A stretch of 33,638 bases of DNA, from positions 1-33,638 of the IMG/VR virus record IMGVR_UViG_3300020283_000015, one strand, 5' to 3'. Of this stretch, positions 22,834-29,408 are shown piece after piece. The notes below the pieces were generated by a model. It was not told the origin of the DNA, ran no database searches, and saw nothing but the letters and a program-made list of their open reading frames with translations. The stretch is from a virus. The stretch's first letter is position 1. The number at the start of each line of letters is the position of its first letter. Position numbers and translations under genes: made by a program.

Positions 22834-23069
22834 TGAAAACAATTGTAGTAATTTCAGCCATTTTACTATATGAGAATGTTCCTATGACAATGCAAACTGA
22901 TTGGCCTGGAAAAGATTTTAATTCTGTCTATGAATGTAGAGAGTATATAAAATGGAATAAGGTCAATCTTACTATAGGCTTATTTGACAAACATTTAGAA
23001 GATGAAAACGGTAATCAACTTATAAGTTATAATTACTTCTGCGAGACTAGATCATTCACAGATTTATAG
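22830..23069 (+). CDS. Small exported or membrane-anchored hypothetical protein
   Basis: This is a 79-residue protein. The N-terminus MMKTIVVISAILLYENVPM is a short signal peptide or anchor. The mature part has two Cys (VYECREYIK and YFCETRSF) that could form a disulphide in the periplasm. The frame opens at 22821, but AAAGG at 22817-22821 is better spaced for ATG 22830, which overlaps the previous stop. The function is unknown. Small Cys-containing secreted proteins of this layout occur in cyanophages. Confidence 0.62.
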   Translation: MMKTIVVISAILLYENVPMTMQTDWPGKDFNSVYECREYIKWNKVNLTIGLFDKHLEDENGNQLISYNYFCETRSFTDL

Positions 23070-23085
23070 AGGTAATAAATATATT

Positions 23086-23973
23086 ATGAGTATATTAGAT
23101 GGTCTCTCCAAAGATTATATAGGTGCTAACAGCAAATTGTTAGGTGATTGGAAGCGTGTTAAATACAATTTTGACATACCGCTTTATTTTGATACTAATA
23201 ATACTGAAATGATTAATTTTGGTCTTGCATGGGATATTTGTGTGGCTGGTTGGATTGAAGTTTATCCAGCGGTAAGAGGTGTAAACATATATCATCCAAT
23301 ACATAATGGTAAAACTATGATGAGACTAGATGAGACCAGCTCATGCTTTGAAAATCAAGTGTTTACAAGACATCCACCATTTGAACCAATAGAATATATT
23401 ACTTATGTACATGAAAATGAAGGTGGTAGGGATTTTGAATCTAAAGCTAAATCAGCAAATACATCAACATCACTAGATGTAGTTGACTATGAAATGCAGA
23501 ATACATCTTTTGAATATAAGGCTGAAGATAGAGGTACTAAAGATGCTCGTATATTATTAGGTCCACAAAGATTATTAGATTCAAACTGGCGTCTGCCAAT
23601 TCCAGCATATAAGAAAAGACTAGTTAAAGATGATACTATTTATGATATTGGTTATCATTTCTCATCTTCTGATAGTTCAAAACAAATGTCTAGTAGATAT
23701 GAAGAAATTATGTTTGCAGGTAAAGATACATTTAACTTTATGAATTGGCATAACAAATATTTAGATGCACCAAAGTTAGATAAGGTAGTTAGAAGAATGG
23801 CACAATGTAGAGAGTTTCATGGTACACTTGGCGGTTTATCATTCTTAGCTTTAGCAATGAATATACCAACAACAATACATATCAATAAGAGAATGGTATG
23901 GACATCACAAAAGAAAGTATTTAAAATATTAGCTAAAAGAAGTGGTGCAAAATTTGTAGAGGCAACACATTAA
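23086..23973 (+). CDS. Possible glycosyltransferase-like protein, member 1 of a pair
   Basis: This 295-residue protein is not clearly recognised. Its C-terminus (RRMAQCREFHGTLGGLSFLALAMNIPTTIHI) is shared with the next gene and resembles the nucleotide-sugar side of GT-B enzymes such as heptosyltransferases, where an S/H-G-T..GL..LA...G.P motif binds the donor. The N-terminal half does not match a known acceptor domain. It is preceded by AATAAATA (23074-23081) 4 nt before the ATG. AGAGGT at 23068-23073 is rather far from the ATG for a ribosome binding site. The stop overlaps the next start. Confidence 0.5.
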   Translation: MSILDGLSKDYIGANSKLLGDWKRVKYNFDIPLYFDTNNTEMINFGLAWDICVAGWIEVYPAVRGVNIYHPIHNGKTMMRLDETSSCFENQVFTRHPPFEPIEYITYVHENEGGRDFESKAKSANTSTSLDVVDYEMQNTSFEYKAEDRGTKDARILLGPQRLLDSNWRLPIPAYKKRLVKDDTIYDIGYHFSSSDSSKQMSSRYEEIMFAGKDTFNFMNWHNKYLDAPKLDKVVRRMAQCREFHGTLGGLSFLALAMNIPTTIHINKRMVWTSQKKVFKILAKRSGAKFVEATH

Positions 23974-24938
23974 TGGCTACGAGAAAATTAGATAACTTAG
24001 TGATTCAAATGGGTTGGAGAAATCCACAAAAAGGTTTTGCCATAAGACGTGCTGGTAATGCAAAAACCGATATGTCTGGTCACTACAATTTTGGTCTTGG
24101 TCATACATTATTAGGTATGACATTTATAAATGAACATTACCCAACCAAAGCTGAAAGAGATGAAGGTGTATATAACCCACATATCGAAGTACTATATCCA
24201 GATTCTGATACACAGGGAAATATATGGTTTAGATATGATGATGTAAAGACTATATTAGATTCAGATCTTATGAATGCACCTAACTTAGTATTCGAGCCAT
24301 ATACACCATTAACTGGAGACCCTAATTCTAGATTTTTAGGACTAGAAGATGGTACTGCTGTTTATGCTGCAGATTCTGAAGGTGAATTAACTGAAAACCT
24401 TGTACAATATAATTATGAGCAAGTACAAAGCTTTAACGGCACTGATAAAAATATAATAATGAAGACATATGATATATGGCAATCACAATTTGGTTTAAGT
24501 GGTAATAAATCACTATCGTGGGTAGCTTTAAGAAAAGATTTAAAAACTCGCTATCGAAGTGGAGAAGACCACTATACACATTGCTTTAAATTTGCAAATG
24601 ATAGTGATGGTATGGGAGTATCTGCTGAAATGATAGCTAAATGGAAGTCAGAGAATGAAGCTACTGCATGGAACTTTGACTCAGATACATCCTCGTCACT
24701 CGAGGAAGTGGTCAAGAAGATGATGAATAGTAGATATTATCATGGTACTTTAAATGGTTTGGCCATCCTAGCATTAGTCTGTGGTGTTCCTGCGACTGTT
24801 TATATGCCAGCATCAGTATCACTGACACAGGAGCAAAAAGCTCTTAAAAAGATATTCTTACATAATGGTGGTACCATAATGACTCAAGAAAACTTCCTAT
24901 TATCTAGCCAGCCAATGGATTTTGGTAATAATATCTAA
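23973..24938 (+). CDS. Possible glycosyltransferase-like protein, member 2 of a pair
   Basis: This 321-residue protein is paralogous to the preceding gene over the C-terminal part: KKMMNSRYYHGTLNGLAILALVCGVPATVYMP aligns with the equivalent block there. The first 60 residues contain GHYNFGLGHTLLGMTFINEHYP, which could be the N-terminal Rossmann loop of a GT-B enzyme. No catalytic residue can be named. It is coupled to the previous gene by a one-base overlap. Both may modify a surface or DNA glycan; this is inference from one motif. Confidence 0.5.
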   Translation: MATRKLDNLVIQMGWRNPQKGFAIRRAGNAKTDMSGHYNFGLGHTLLGMTFINEHYPTKAERDEGVYNPHIEVLYPDSDTQGNIWFRYDDVKTILDSDLMNAPNLVFEPYTPLTGDPNSRFLGLEDGTAVYAADSEGELTENLVQYNYEQVQSFNGTDKNIIMKTYDIWQSQFGLSGNKSLSWVALRKDLKTRYRSGEDHYTHCFKFANDSDGMGVSAEMIAKWKSENEATAWNFDSDTSSSLEEVVKKMMNSRYYHGTLNGLAILALVCGVPATVYMPASVSLTQEQKALKKIFLHNGGTIMTQENFLLSSQPMDFGNNI

Positions 24939-24946
24939 AAATCTAG

Positions 24947-24952
24947 TATAAT
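24947..24952 (+). promoter_or_regulatory. TATAAT -10 box just before the gene at 24959
   Basis: CTAG-TATAAT ends 6 nt before ATG 24959. Initiation would fall on the A of the ATG, and there is no ribosome binding site. Confidence 0.5.
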
Positions 24953-24958
24953 AATACT

Positions 24959-25375
24959 ATGACAATGCATTTAGTAAGAGGTACACCTGGCCTCAACACC
25001 AAAAAACCTAAGGTAAAATACACAAAGGCTAAACTAGCCTCTCTTAAAGAATCTCATAAAAAGCATAATAAATGGGCAAAAGCAAATCGCATGCCTGATT
25101 TAATATTATCTTTTGATGATTACTTATTGTACACACGTGGTCAATGGAAACCAAAGACTACTGTCAAATCAACAGCAAAACTACCCACATTATCAAAAGA
25201 CAAAGGTCCTGAATATCCATCACTTAATAGTGGTAAATACACTGCATTTAAAAAAGAACCTATCAAATATACTGGTACGCTTGTTAAAGGTATTGCTCAG
25301 ATGCATAAATCAAATGCAGTACCAGTTATTGATAAACAAGCAGCCATTGATATAGCTAATATGAGGAGAAACTAA
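24959..25375 (+). CDS. Conserved marine phage protein, MHKSNAVPV family
   Basis: This 138-residue basic protein resembles one I recall from many cyanophages and related phages. Its parts are an N-terminal HLVRGTPGLNTKKPK, a Lys-rich helix, a YPSLNSGKYTAFKKEP segment, and the most conserved block YTGTLVKGIAQMHKSNAVPV followed by DIANMRR. No enzyme motif is known to me. It has no ribosome binding site but a -10 box at leaderless spacing. It overlaps the next gene by one base (TAATG). Confidence 0.72.
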   Translation: MTMHLVRGTPGLNTKKPKVKYTKAKLASLKESHKKHNKWAKANRMPDLILSFDDYLLYTRGQWKPKTTVKSTAKLPTLSKDKGPEYPSLNSGKYTAFKKEPIKYTGTLVKGIAQMHKSNAVPVIDKQAAIDIANMRRN

Positions 25376-25629
25376 TGAGAGAAGATGAATTTCAATTATA
25401 TGCTGATGTTATTAGATCAGATCAAATGCCTGCACCTGATGTAGTAGCATTATTTAAAGAAGAACCTGAATTCCAAAAATGGTATCAAGCAAAGTATCTT
25501 CAAGACCCACATGAAGCGGCAATGAAACTTGAGAGATGGGCTGAAAGAAACCCTGAAAACTCATGGGTACAAGAGACTGCACTAATGTTAATTAGAAAAC
25601 TTACTAGCGTTACGAATTGTAGAAAATAA
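25375..25629 (+). CDS. Hypothetical acidic protein, 84 residues
   Basis: This helical acidic protein runs from MREDEFQLYADVIRSD to SVTNCRK. Trp residues (KWYQ, RWAERN, SWVQ) lie at regular positions. GAGGAG lies 7 nt before the ATG inside the preceding gene, so it is translated in a coupled way. No family is recognised. Confidence 0.65.
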   Translation: MREDEFQLYADVIRSDQMPAPDVVALFKEEPEFQKWYQAKYLQDPHEAAMKLERWAERNPENSWVQETALMLIRKLTSVTNCRK

Positions 25630-25633
25630 TGCA

Positions 25634-26011
25634 ATGGCTAATAGTCAAATAGTAATTATTGGTCATTCACCTGGTAAAGTAGACGCAGCAAAATCTACCA
25701 CATTAAAGAAAGTAAAAGACTGGATGGAGTCTTGTCATATACTATCATATGACTGGTATAATCTTGTAGATTATCATGCACCTGATTTAAAATTAAAAGA
25801 TGCTACACTGAAGCCAGAAACAGTGAAGGACTATAGTGTAATCATATCACTAGGTAATCTAGCTGATGAATGGTGCAAGCGCAATAACATAAATAATTAT
25901 AAGATGCCTCATCCATCAGGTCTAAATAGAATTTGGAATGATAAGAGAAGAGCTAATAAGATTATAAGAGAACTTAGGAAACATATACATGCAAACTACA
26001 CAGCTATCTGA
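25634..26011 (+). CDS. Uracil-DNA glycosylase-superfamily-like protein
   Basis: This 125-residue protein has the two short motifs of the UDG superfamily: IGHSPGK near residues 9-15 in place of the GxxPG loop, and MPHPSGLNRIW with His93 in place of the HPSxxxR motif. VIISLGNLADEW forms the intervening strand. The length is well under a classical UDG (about 220), so it may be a compact or non-enzymatic relative. It could remove damaged or uracil bases, or bind them. It follows the acidic gene by 4 nt and overlaps the next gene. Confidence 0.6.
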   Translation: MANSQIVIIGHSPGKVDAAKSTTLKKVKDWMESCHILSYDWYNLVDYHAPDLKLKDATLKPETVKDYSVIISLGNLADEWCKRNNINNYKMPHPSGLNRIWNDKRRANKIIRELRKHIHANYTAI

Positions 26012-26618
26012 TATTTTTTCCGATGAAGAAAGAAATGCTTTATTAGACATATACAGGTCTCATGAAAGTTATGATACTGAAGAGATGAAGAAGGCTCCAG
26101 TATGTGATAAGACCATGAATATAGTAGAAGAAAGAATCAGACAACTTATAGGTACTGATTATGTATATGTATCAGGTAATTATTATTCTCATGAAAAACC
26201 TTTCTACCCACATACAGACTTCCAGAAAGAATGGAAAGAAAGTATCAATATGGTCATACCACTAGAAAATAATACAGAAGATAAAAATGGTAAGCTTGTT
26301 ATATTTGATCAGCTATGGGAAGATGACAGTAAGACTTGGATGATGATACATCCAGTAAAAGAATATGCTGTAAACAAAGCATTGCCTGGTTGTCCATTTG
26401 ATTATCGTATTACAAATCATACAAACGAGAAGATGAGTTTGTTATTTTGGGAAACACATTTAAAACACTTTCCATCATGGTGTTGGCAAGGTTTATCAGG
26501 TTCTACATATAATTACGAAGAAAATAGTATAATTATATTTGATAATAGAAGAATACACTGTACTAATAATTTTAAAGGTAATAAAACTGGACTAACTTTG
26601 AGGTATAAAAAGAAATGA
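25989..26618 (+). CDS. 2OG/Fe(II) oxygenase-like protein
   Basis: This 209-residue protein has an HxD...H...R set: His75 and Asp77 in PFYPHTDFQKEW, then His190 and Arg205 in NRRIHCTNNFKGNKTGLTLRY. The order and spacing match small phage and bacterial prolyl-hydroxylase-like oxygenases. INMVIPLE and SIIIFDNRRIH are the strands around the ligands. It starts inside the UDG-like gene and its stop overlaps the cytidylyltransferase start (ATGA), so the three are coupled. The substrate is unknown. Confidence 0.75.
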   Translation: MQTTQLSDIFSDEERNALLDIYRSHESYDTEEMKKAPVCDKTMNIVEERIRQLIGTDYVYVSGNYYSHEKPFYPHTDFQKEWKESINMVIPLENNTEDKNGKLVIFDQLWEDDSKTWMMIHPVKEYAVNKALPGCPFDYRITNHTNEKMSLLFWETHLKHFPSWCWQGLSGSTYNYEENSIIIFDNRRIHCTNNFKGNKTGLTLRYKKK

Positions 26619-27058
26619 AGATAGCTTTGGTGACAGGTGGTTTCGATCCACTACATAGTGGTCATATCAAATATATGAAGGCAGCCAGAAAGATGGGTGA
26701 TAAGCTTATGGTTGGTATCAATTCAGATGATTGGTTGACTAATAAGAAAGGTAAACCATTCATGCCATACGAAGAAAGAAAGGCAGTCATACAAGAATTA
26801 AAATGTGTAGATGAAGTCATTGAATTTGATGATGATGACGGTTCATCAGGTGATGCAATACAGGTACTCTTAGAGAAGTATAAGAAAGCTAAGATAATAT
26901 TCTGTAATGGTGGTGACAGAGAGAAGAAGAATATTCCTGAATATGATATGTATATAGACGAACCAAGAGTAGAATTTAAGGATGGTGTAGGTGGTATGGA
27001 GAAAGTAAACTCATCTAGTTGGATAGTATTAGAATATTTAGAAGGTATACAGAAATGA
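26615..27058 (+). CDS. Cytidylyltransferase (TagD / HldE C-domain type)
   Basis: This 147-residue protein begins MKIALVTGGFDPLHSGHIKYM, with the GGFDPLHxGH nucleotide-binding motif at residues 8-17. MVGINSDDWL and PYEERKAVIQELKCVDEVIEF follow, as in glycerol-3-phosphate cytidylyltransferase and the HldE adenylyltransferase domain. It would activate a sugar or polyol phosphate with CTP or ATP. The adjacent nucleotide-sugar dehydrogenase gene suggests a sugar pathway. Start and stop both overlap their neighbours by ATGA. Confidence 0.85.
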   Translation: MKIALVTGGFDPLHSGHIKYMKAARKMGDKLMVGINSDDWLTNKKGKPFMPYEERKAVIQELKCVDEVIEFDDDDGSSGDAIQVLLEKYKKAKIIFCNGGDREKKNIPEYDMYIDEPRVEFKDGVGGMEKVNSSSWIVLEYLEGIQK

Positions 27059-27783
27059 ATGTAAAAATACTTGGTGATGGTACTGTTGGATATGCTATGA
27101 AGCATATTTTTGAAGACTGTATGGACCCGACGCAAGACCCTGATGCTGTGATTATTACAAATCATGAAGATTATGTATATGATGTATTGAATGATCTGCT
27201 TGATTGGTATGATGGTTTAGTAATCATAAAGTCTACCATACTACCAGATAGAATTGAAAGACTTATGAAACTACATGATAAGATGTGTTATGTACCTGAA
27301 TTCCTAAGAGAAAACTATTCTACAGAAGATGCAACATGGCCTAAAATGAGAATATTTGGTGGTACAAAAGAGAACATATACTTTGCTGAAAGGGTATTTG
27401 CTTATGCTAAAGGTAAACCAGATAGAATTATACATATGACCGCACCTGAAGCATCATTTGTCAAACATGCAATCAATTGTTTCCTTGCTCTTAAGGTGAC
27501 TTACTTTAATGACTTATATGATATTGCAGAAAACAAAGGCTTAGACTGGTATAATATTAGTAGAGCAGTCATAGCAGACGATAGAGTAGGTGAATCTCAT
27601 ACAACCGTACCAGGTTTTGATGGCTTATTCGGATTCGGAGGTAAATGTCTGCCTAAAGATTTGATGAATTTTATATATTATAGTGATAGCAAATTACTTA
27701 CTGAAGTACATAGAGCTAATGATGAAAGAAGAAAAATACAAAAACAGGAAAGATGGGAAGACCCATTAGGATACGGATATTGA
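27055..27783 (+). CDS. UDP-glucose/GDP-mannose dehydrogenase-like, short form
   Basis: This 242-residue protein has the NAD-binding start ILGDGTVGYA, VIIKSTILP, a YVPEFLREN block, APEASFVKHAINCFLALKVTYFND (Lys137, Asn141) and FGFGGKCLPKD with catalytic Cys198. These are the key residues of the family that oxidises nucleotide sugars to uronic acids. It ends about 40 residues after the catalytic Cys and so lacks the C-terminal UDP-binding domain of cellular enzymes (about 390-450 residues); the NAD domain is also compact. ATG 27055 overlaps the previous stop; an upstream frame to 27019 is inside that gene. Confidence 0.82.
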   Translation: MNVKILGDGTVGYAMKHIFEDCMDPTQDPDAVIITNHEDYVYDVLNDLLDWYDGLVIIKSTILPDRIERLMKLHDKMCYVPEFLRENYSTEDATWPKMRIFGGTKENIYFAERVFAYAKGKPDRIIHMTAPEASFVKHAINCFLALKVTYFNDLYDIAENKGLDWYNISRAVIADDRVGESHTTVPGFDGLFGFGGKCLPKDLMNFIYYSDSKLLTEVHRANDERRKIQKQERWEDPLGYGY

Positions 27784-27784
27784 T

Positions 27785-28270
27785 ATGATGATAGACTTAG
27801 ATATTGTAGGAATAAATCACCCGTGTCAGGGTATTGCAATCAGAGATGCAGTAGAGAATGCAATGATGGTACTCATGCCTAAACGTGAAAAACCAATCTA
27901 TATAAATGTAGAGATAGGTTTAGATGAAGATATGGGTACTGCAGCAGGTTATATGGTAGAAGGTAGCGATACAGATGAGTTTGATATATTTCTAAGACAG
28001 GATACTTTATATGATATAGAAGAACTATTACTTACTGTCACACATGAATGTATACACATCAAACAATATTTACGTAGAGAATTAAGAGATATAAATGTAG
28101 ATGAAAAGATATGGAGAGGTGAGCTGTATAATACTAGAGATACTTATTATAAAGACTGTCCATGGGAACAAGAAGCATATCTCTTACAATTACCTATAGC
28201 AAATGCAGTATTAAAAAAATATGAGGATAACACATGGCCTTCAGAACAACAAGCAGTAGCACAGCAGTAA
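27785..28270 (+). CDS. HExxH metallopeptidase-like protein
   Basis: This 161-residue protein has THECIHIKQY with His87, Glu88 and His91 as a zinc-binding HExxH motif, and CPWEQEAYLL with Glu128 or Glu130 as candidate third ligand. This layout fits small SprT/gluzincin-like phage proteins. The N-terminal half is mixed alpha/beta without a signal peptide, so it would act in the cytoplasm. Two ATGs lie together at the start; the first follows the dehydrogenase stop by one base. The next gene starts within its last 37 nt. Confidence 0.68.
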   Translation: MMIDLDIVGINHPCQGIAIRDAVENAMMVLMPKREKPIYINVEIGLDEDMGTAAGYMVEGSDTDEFDIFLRQDTLYDIEELLLTVTHECIHIKQYLRRELRDINVDEKIWRGELYNTRDTYYKDCPWEQEAYLLQLPIANAVLKKYEDNTWPSEQQAVAQQ

Positions 28271-28617
28271 GCTGGGAAGAAGTAATGGAGTGGTCAAAGA
28301 ACTTGGCTGCTAAAATTAAGGCTGGTCCAGATGCTGATGTTAAGTCTATATTTCCAGTAGATCATGAAGATATAATTCCAGCGTGGTTGGTAGCTAAACA
28401 CTTAGGTATAGGTATACTACCAGGCCATGCTGACCTGCAAGCCAAATACTTAGCATTTCATGTAGATAACAGTGTATTCTGTGATATATGTTTTGTTAAT
28501 TATAAAGAAGATGCTGATCATCAAATGCTAAGTATTGCTAAACACTCTACTATTGAAGAGATATATGTAGAGCAGGAAGAAAAGAAAACTTATCAATATC
28601 CTTGGTATAATATCTAG
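28234..28617 (+). CDS. Phosphoribosyltransferase-like protein, probably inactive
   Basis: This 127-residue protein follows the outline of small type I phosphoribosyltransferases (SWEEVMEWSKNLAAKIK, then a IFPVDHEDIIPAWLVAKHLGI strand-loop-helix where functional enzymes have GIxRGGLxPA). The RGG loop is replaced by DHEDI, and no PRPP-binding DDxxxTG motif is seen. It is therefore likely a binding or regulatory relative, or a different fold. AGGA 6 nt before ATG 28234 supports the start. It overlaps the metallopeptidase-like gene. Confidence 0.5.
   Translation: MAFRTTSSSTAVSWEEVMEWSKNLAAKIKAGPDADVKSIFPVDHEDIIPAWLVAKHLGIGILPGHADLQAKYLAFHVDNSVFCDICFVNYKEDADHQMLSIAKHSTIEEIYVEQEEKKTYQYPWYNI
28606..28611 (+). 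promoter_or_regulatory. TATAAT -10 box just before the gene at 28619
   Basis: GG-TATAAT ends 7 nt before ATG 28619, at the end of the preceding gene. The predicted RNA starts one base before the ATG. No ribosome binding site is present. Confidence 0.48.
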
Positions 28618-28618
28618 T

Positions 28619-29239
28619 ATGAATGTCTTTATCTTACATGAGGATCCTATCACAGCTGCACGTATGCATTGTGACAAGCATGTACCTAAGATGATAGTTG
28701 AATCTGCACAAATGATTTCAACTGCTCATCGTATGCTTGATGGTCATACAATTAAGAAGCCATCTAAATCAGGCAAACGTATTATAAACTATTGGGAACA
28801 TCCAGATCCTAATGATGAAGAACTACTATACAAAGCAGTTCATCACAATCATCCATGTACACTATGGACAAGGCAGACTACAGGTAATTATGATTGGCAC
28901 TATGAATTATTTGCCGAACTATGTAAAGAATTTACAAAACGATTTGGTAAAACACATCTATCAGAATCCCTGCTCTTAGAGCGACTTAAGAAACATCCAG
29001 TAAAATTACCTAAAGGTGCAAGAACTAAATTTCCACTAGCCATGTCTAACTTACCTGAATGCATGGTTGAGGATCCGGTTCAATCATACCGTAATTACTA
29101 CATTGCTAAACAAAGCTATATGCCTTGTGATTGGAATAAAGGTACACCTATGCCATCATGGTTCAAAAAGCTAGATGTGGAAGGTGTAGATATGTTTCTT
29201 CAAGAGAAGCGTTATGAGCAACAGTACCATCAAGTATAA
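28619..29239 (+). CDS. Conserved protein with DP..AA..MCDKHV.KM motif
   Basis: This 206-residue protein has a conserved N-terminus: FILHEDPITAARMHCDKHVPKM, then IVESAQMISTAHRML. I recall this pattern in a family of phage and bacterial proteins sometimes linked to pyrimidine-dimer glycosylases (DenV-like), but the match to DenV itself is weak. Further blocks are NHPCTLWTRQTTGNYDWHYELF and FPLAMSNLPECMVEDPVQSYRNYY. DNA repair is a possible role, not shown. It has a -10 box at leaderless spacing and overlaps the next gene by 26 nt. Confidence 0.65.
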   Translation: MNVFILHEDPITAARMHCDKHVPKMIVESAQMISTAHRMLDGHTIKKPSKSGKRIINYWEHPDPNDEELLYKAVHHNHPCTLWTRQTTGNYDWHYELFAELCKEFTKRFGKTHLSESLLLERLKKHPVKLPKGARTKFPLAMSNLPECMVEDPVQSYRNYYIAKQSYMPCDWNKGTPMPSWFKKLDVEGVDMFLQEKRYEQQYHQV

Positions 29240-29408
29240 AATCGTACCAGCATTCACTGGTGGATATAATATTATTGCAATAAATAAAACTAGTTGGAAA
29301 GAAGTTGCTGGCCCTTATATGGCAGAAGATGAAGCAAAGACAGACTTAGATCTTTTCAAAAGCGGTGATGTAGTAGATAATGAAGAAAATAGACAAAATA
29401 GATCTTAG
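29214..29408 (+). CDS. Small hypothetical protein, 64 residues
   Basis: This short protein has a beta-rich start (IKYKIVPAFTGGYNIIAINKTSW) and a helical, acidic end. It overlaps both neighbours. GAAG is the only ribosome-binding-like sequence, so translation probably depends on coupling. The family is not recognised. Confidence 0.55.
   Translation: MSNSTIKYKIVPAFTGGYNIIAINKTSWKEVAGPYMAEDEAKTDLDLFKSGDVVDNEENRQNRS

Noticed and set aside
26524-26536. TATAAT-like box inside the oxygenase gene at 25989
   Set aside because: No gene start follows at a fitting distance. AT-rich codons easily produce such matches.
26662-27165. 167-residue minus-strand open frame across the cytidylyltransferase and dehydrogenase genes
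   Set aside because: Both plus-strand genes have clear catalytic motifs, and the minus frame has Ser/Ile-rich shadow composition without a ribosome binding site.
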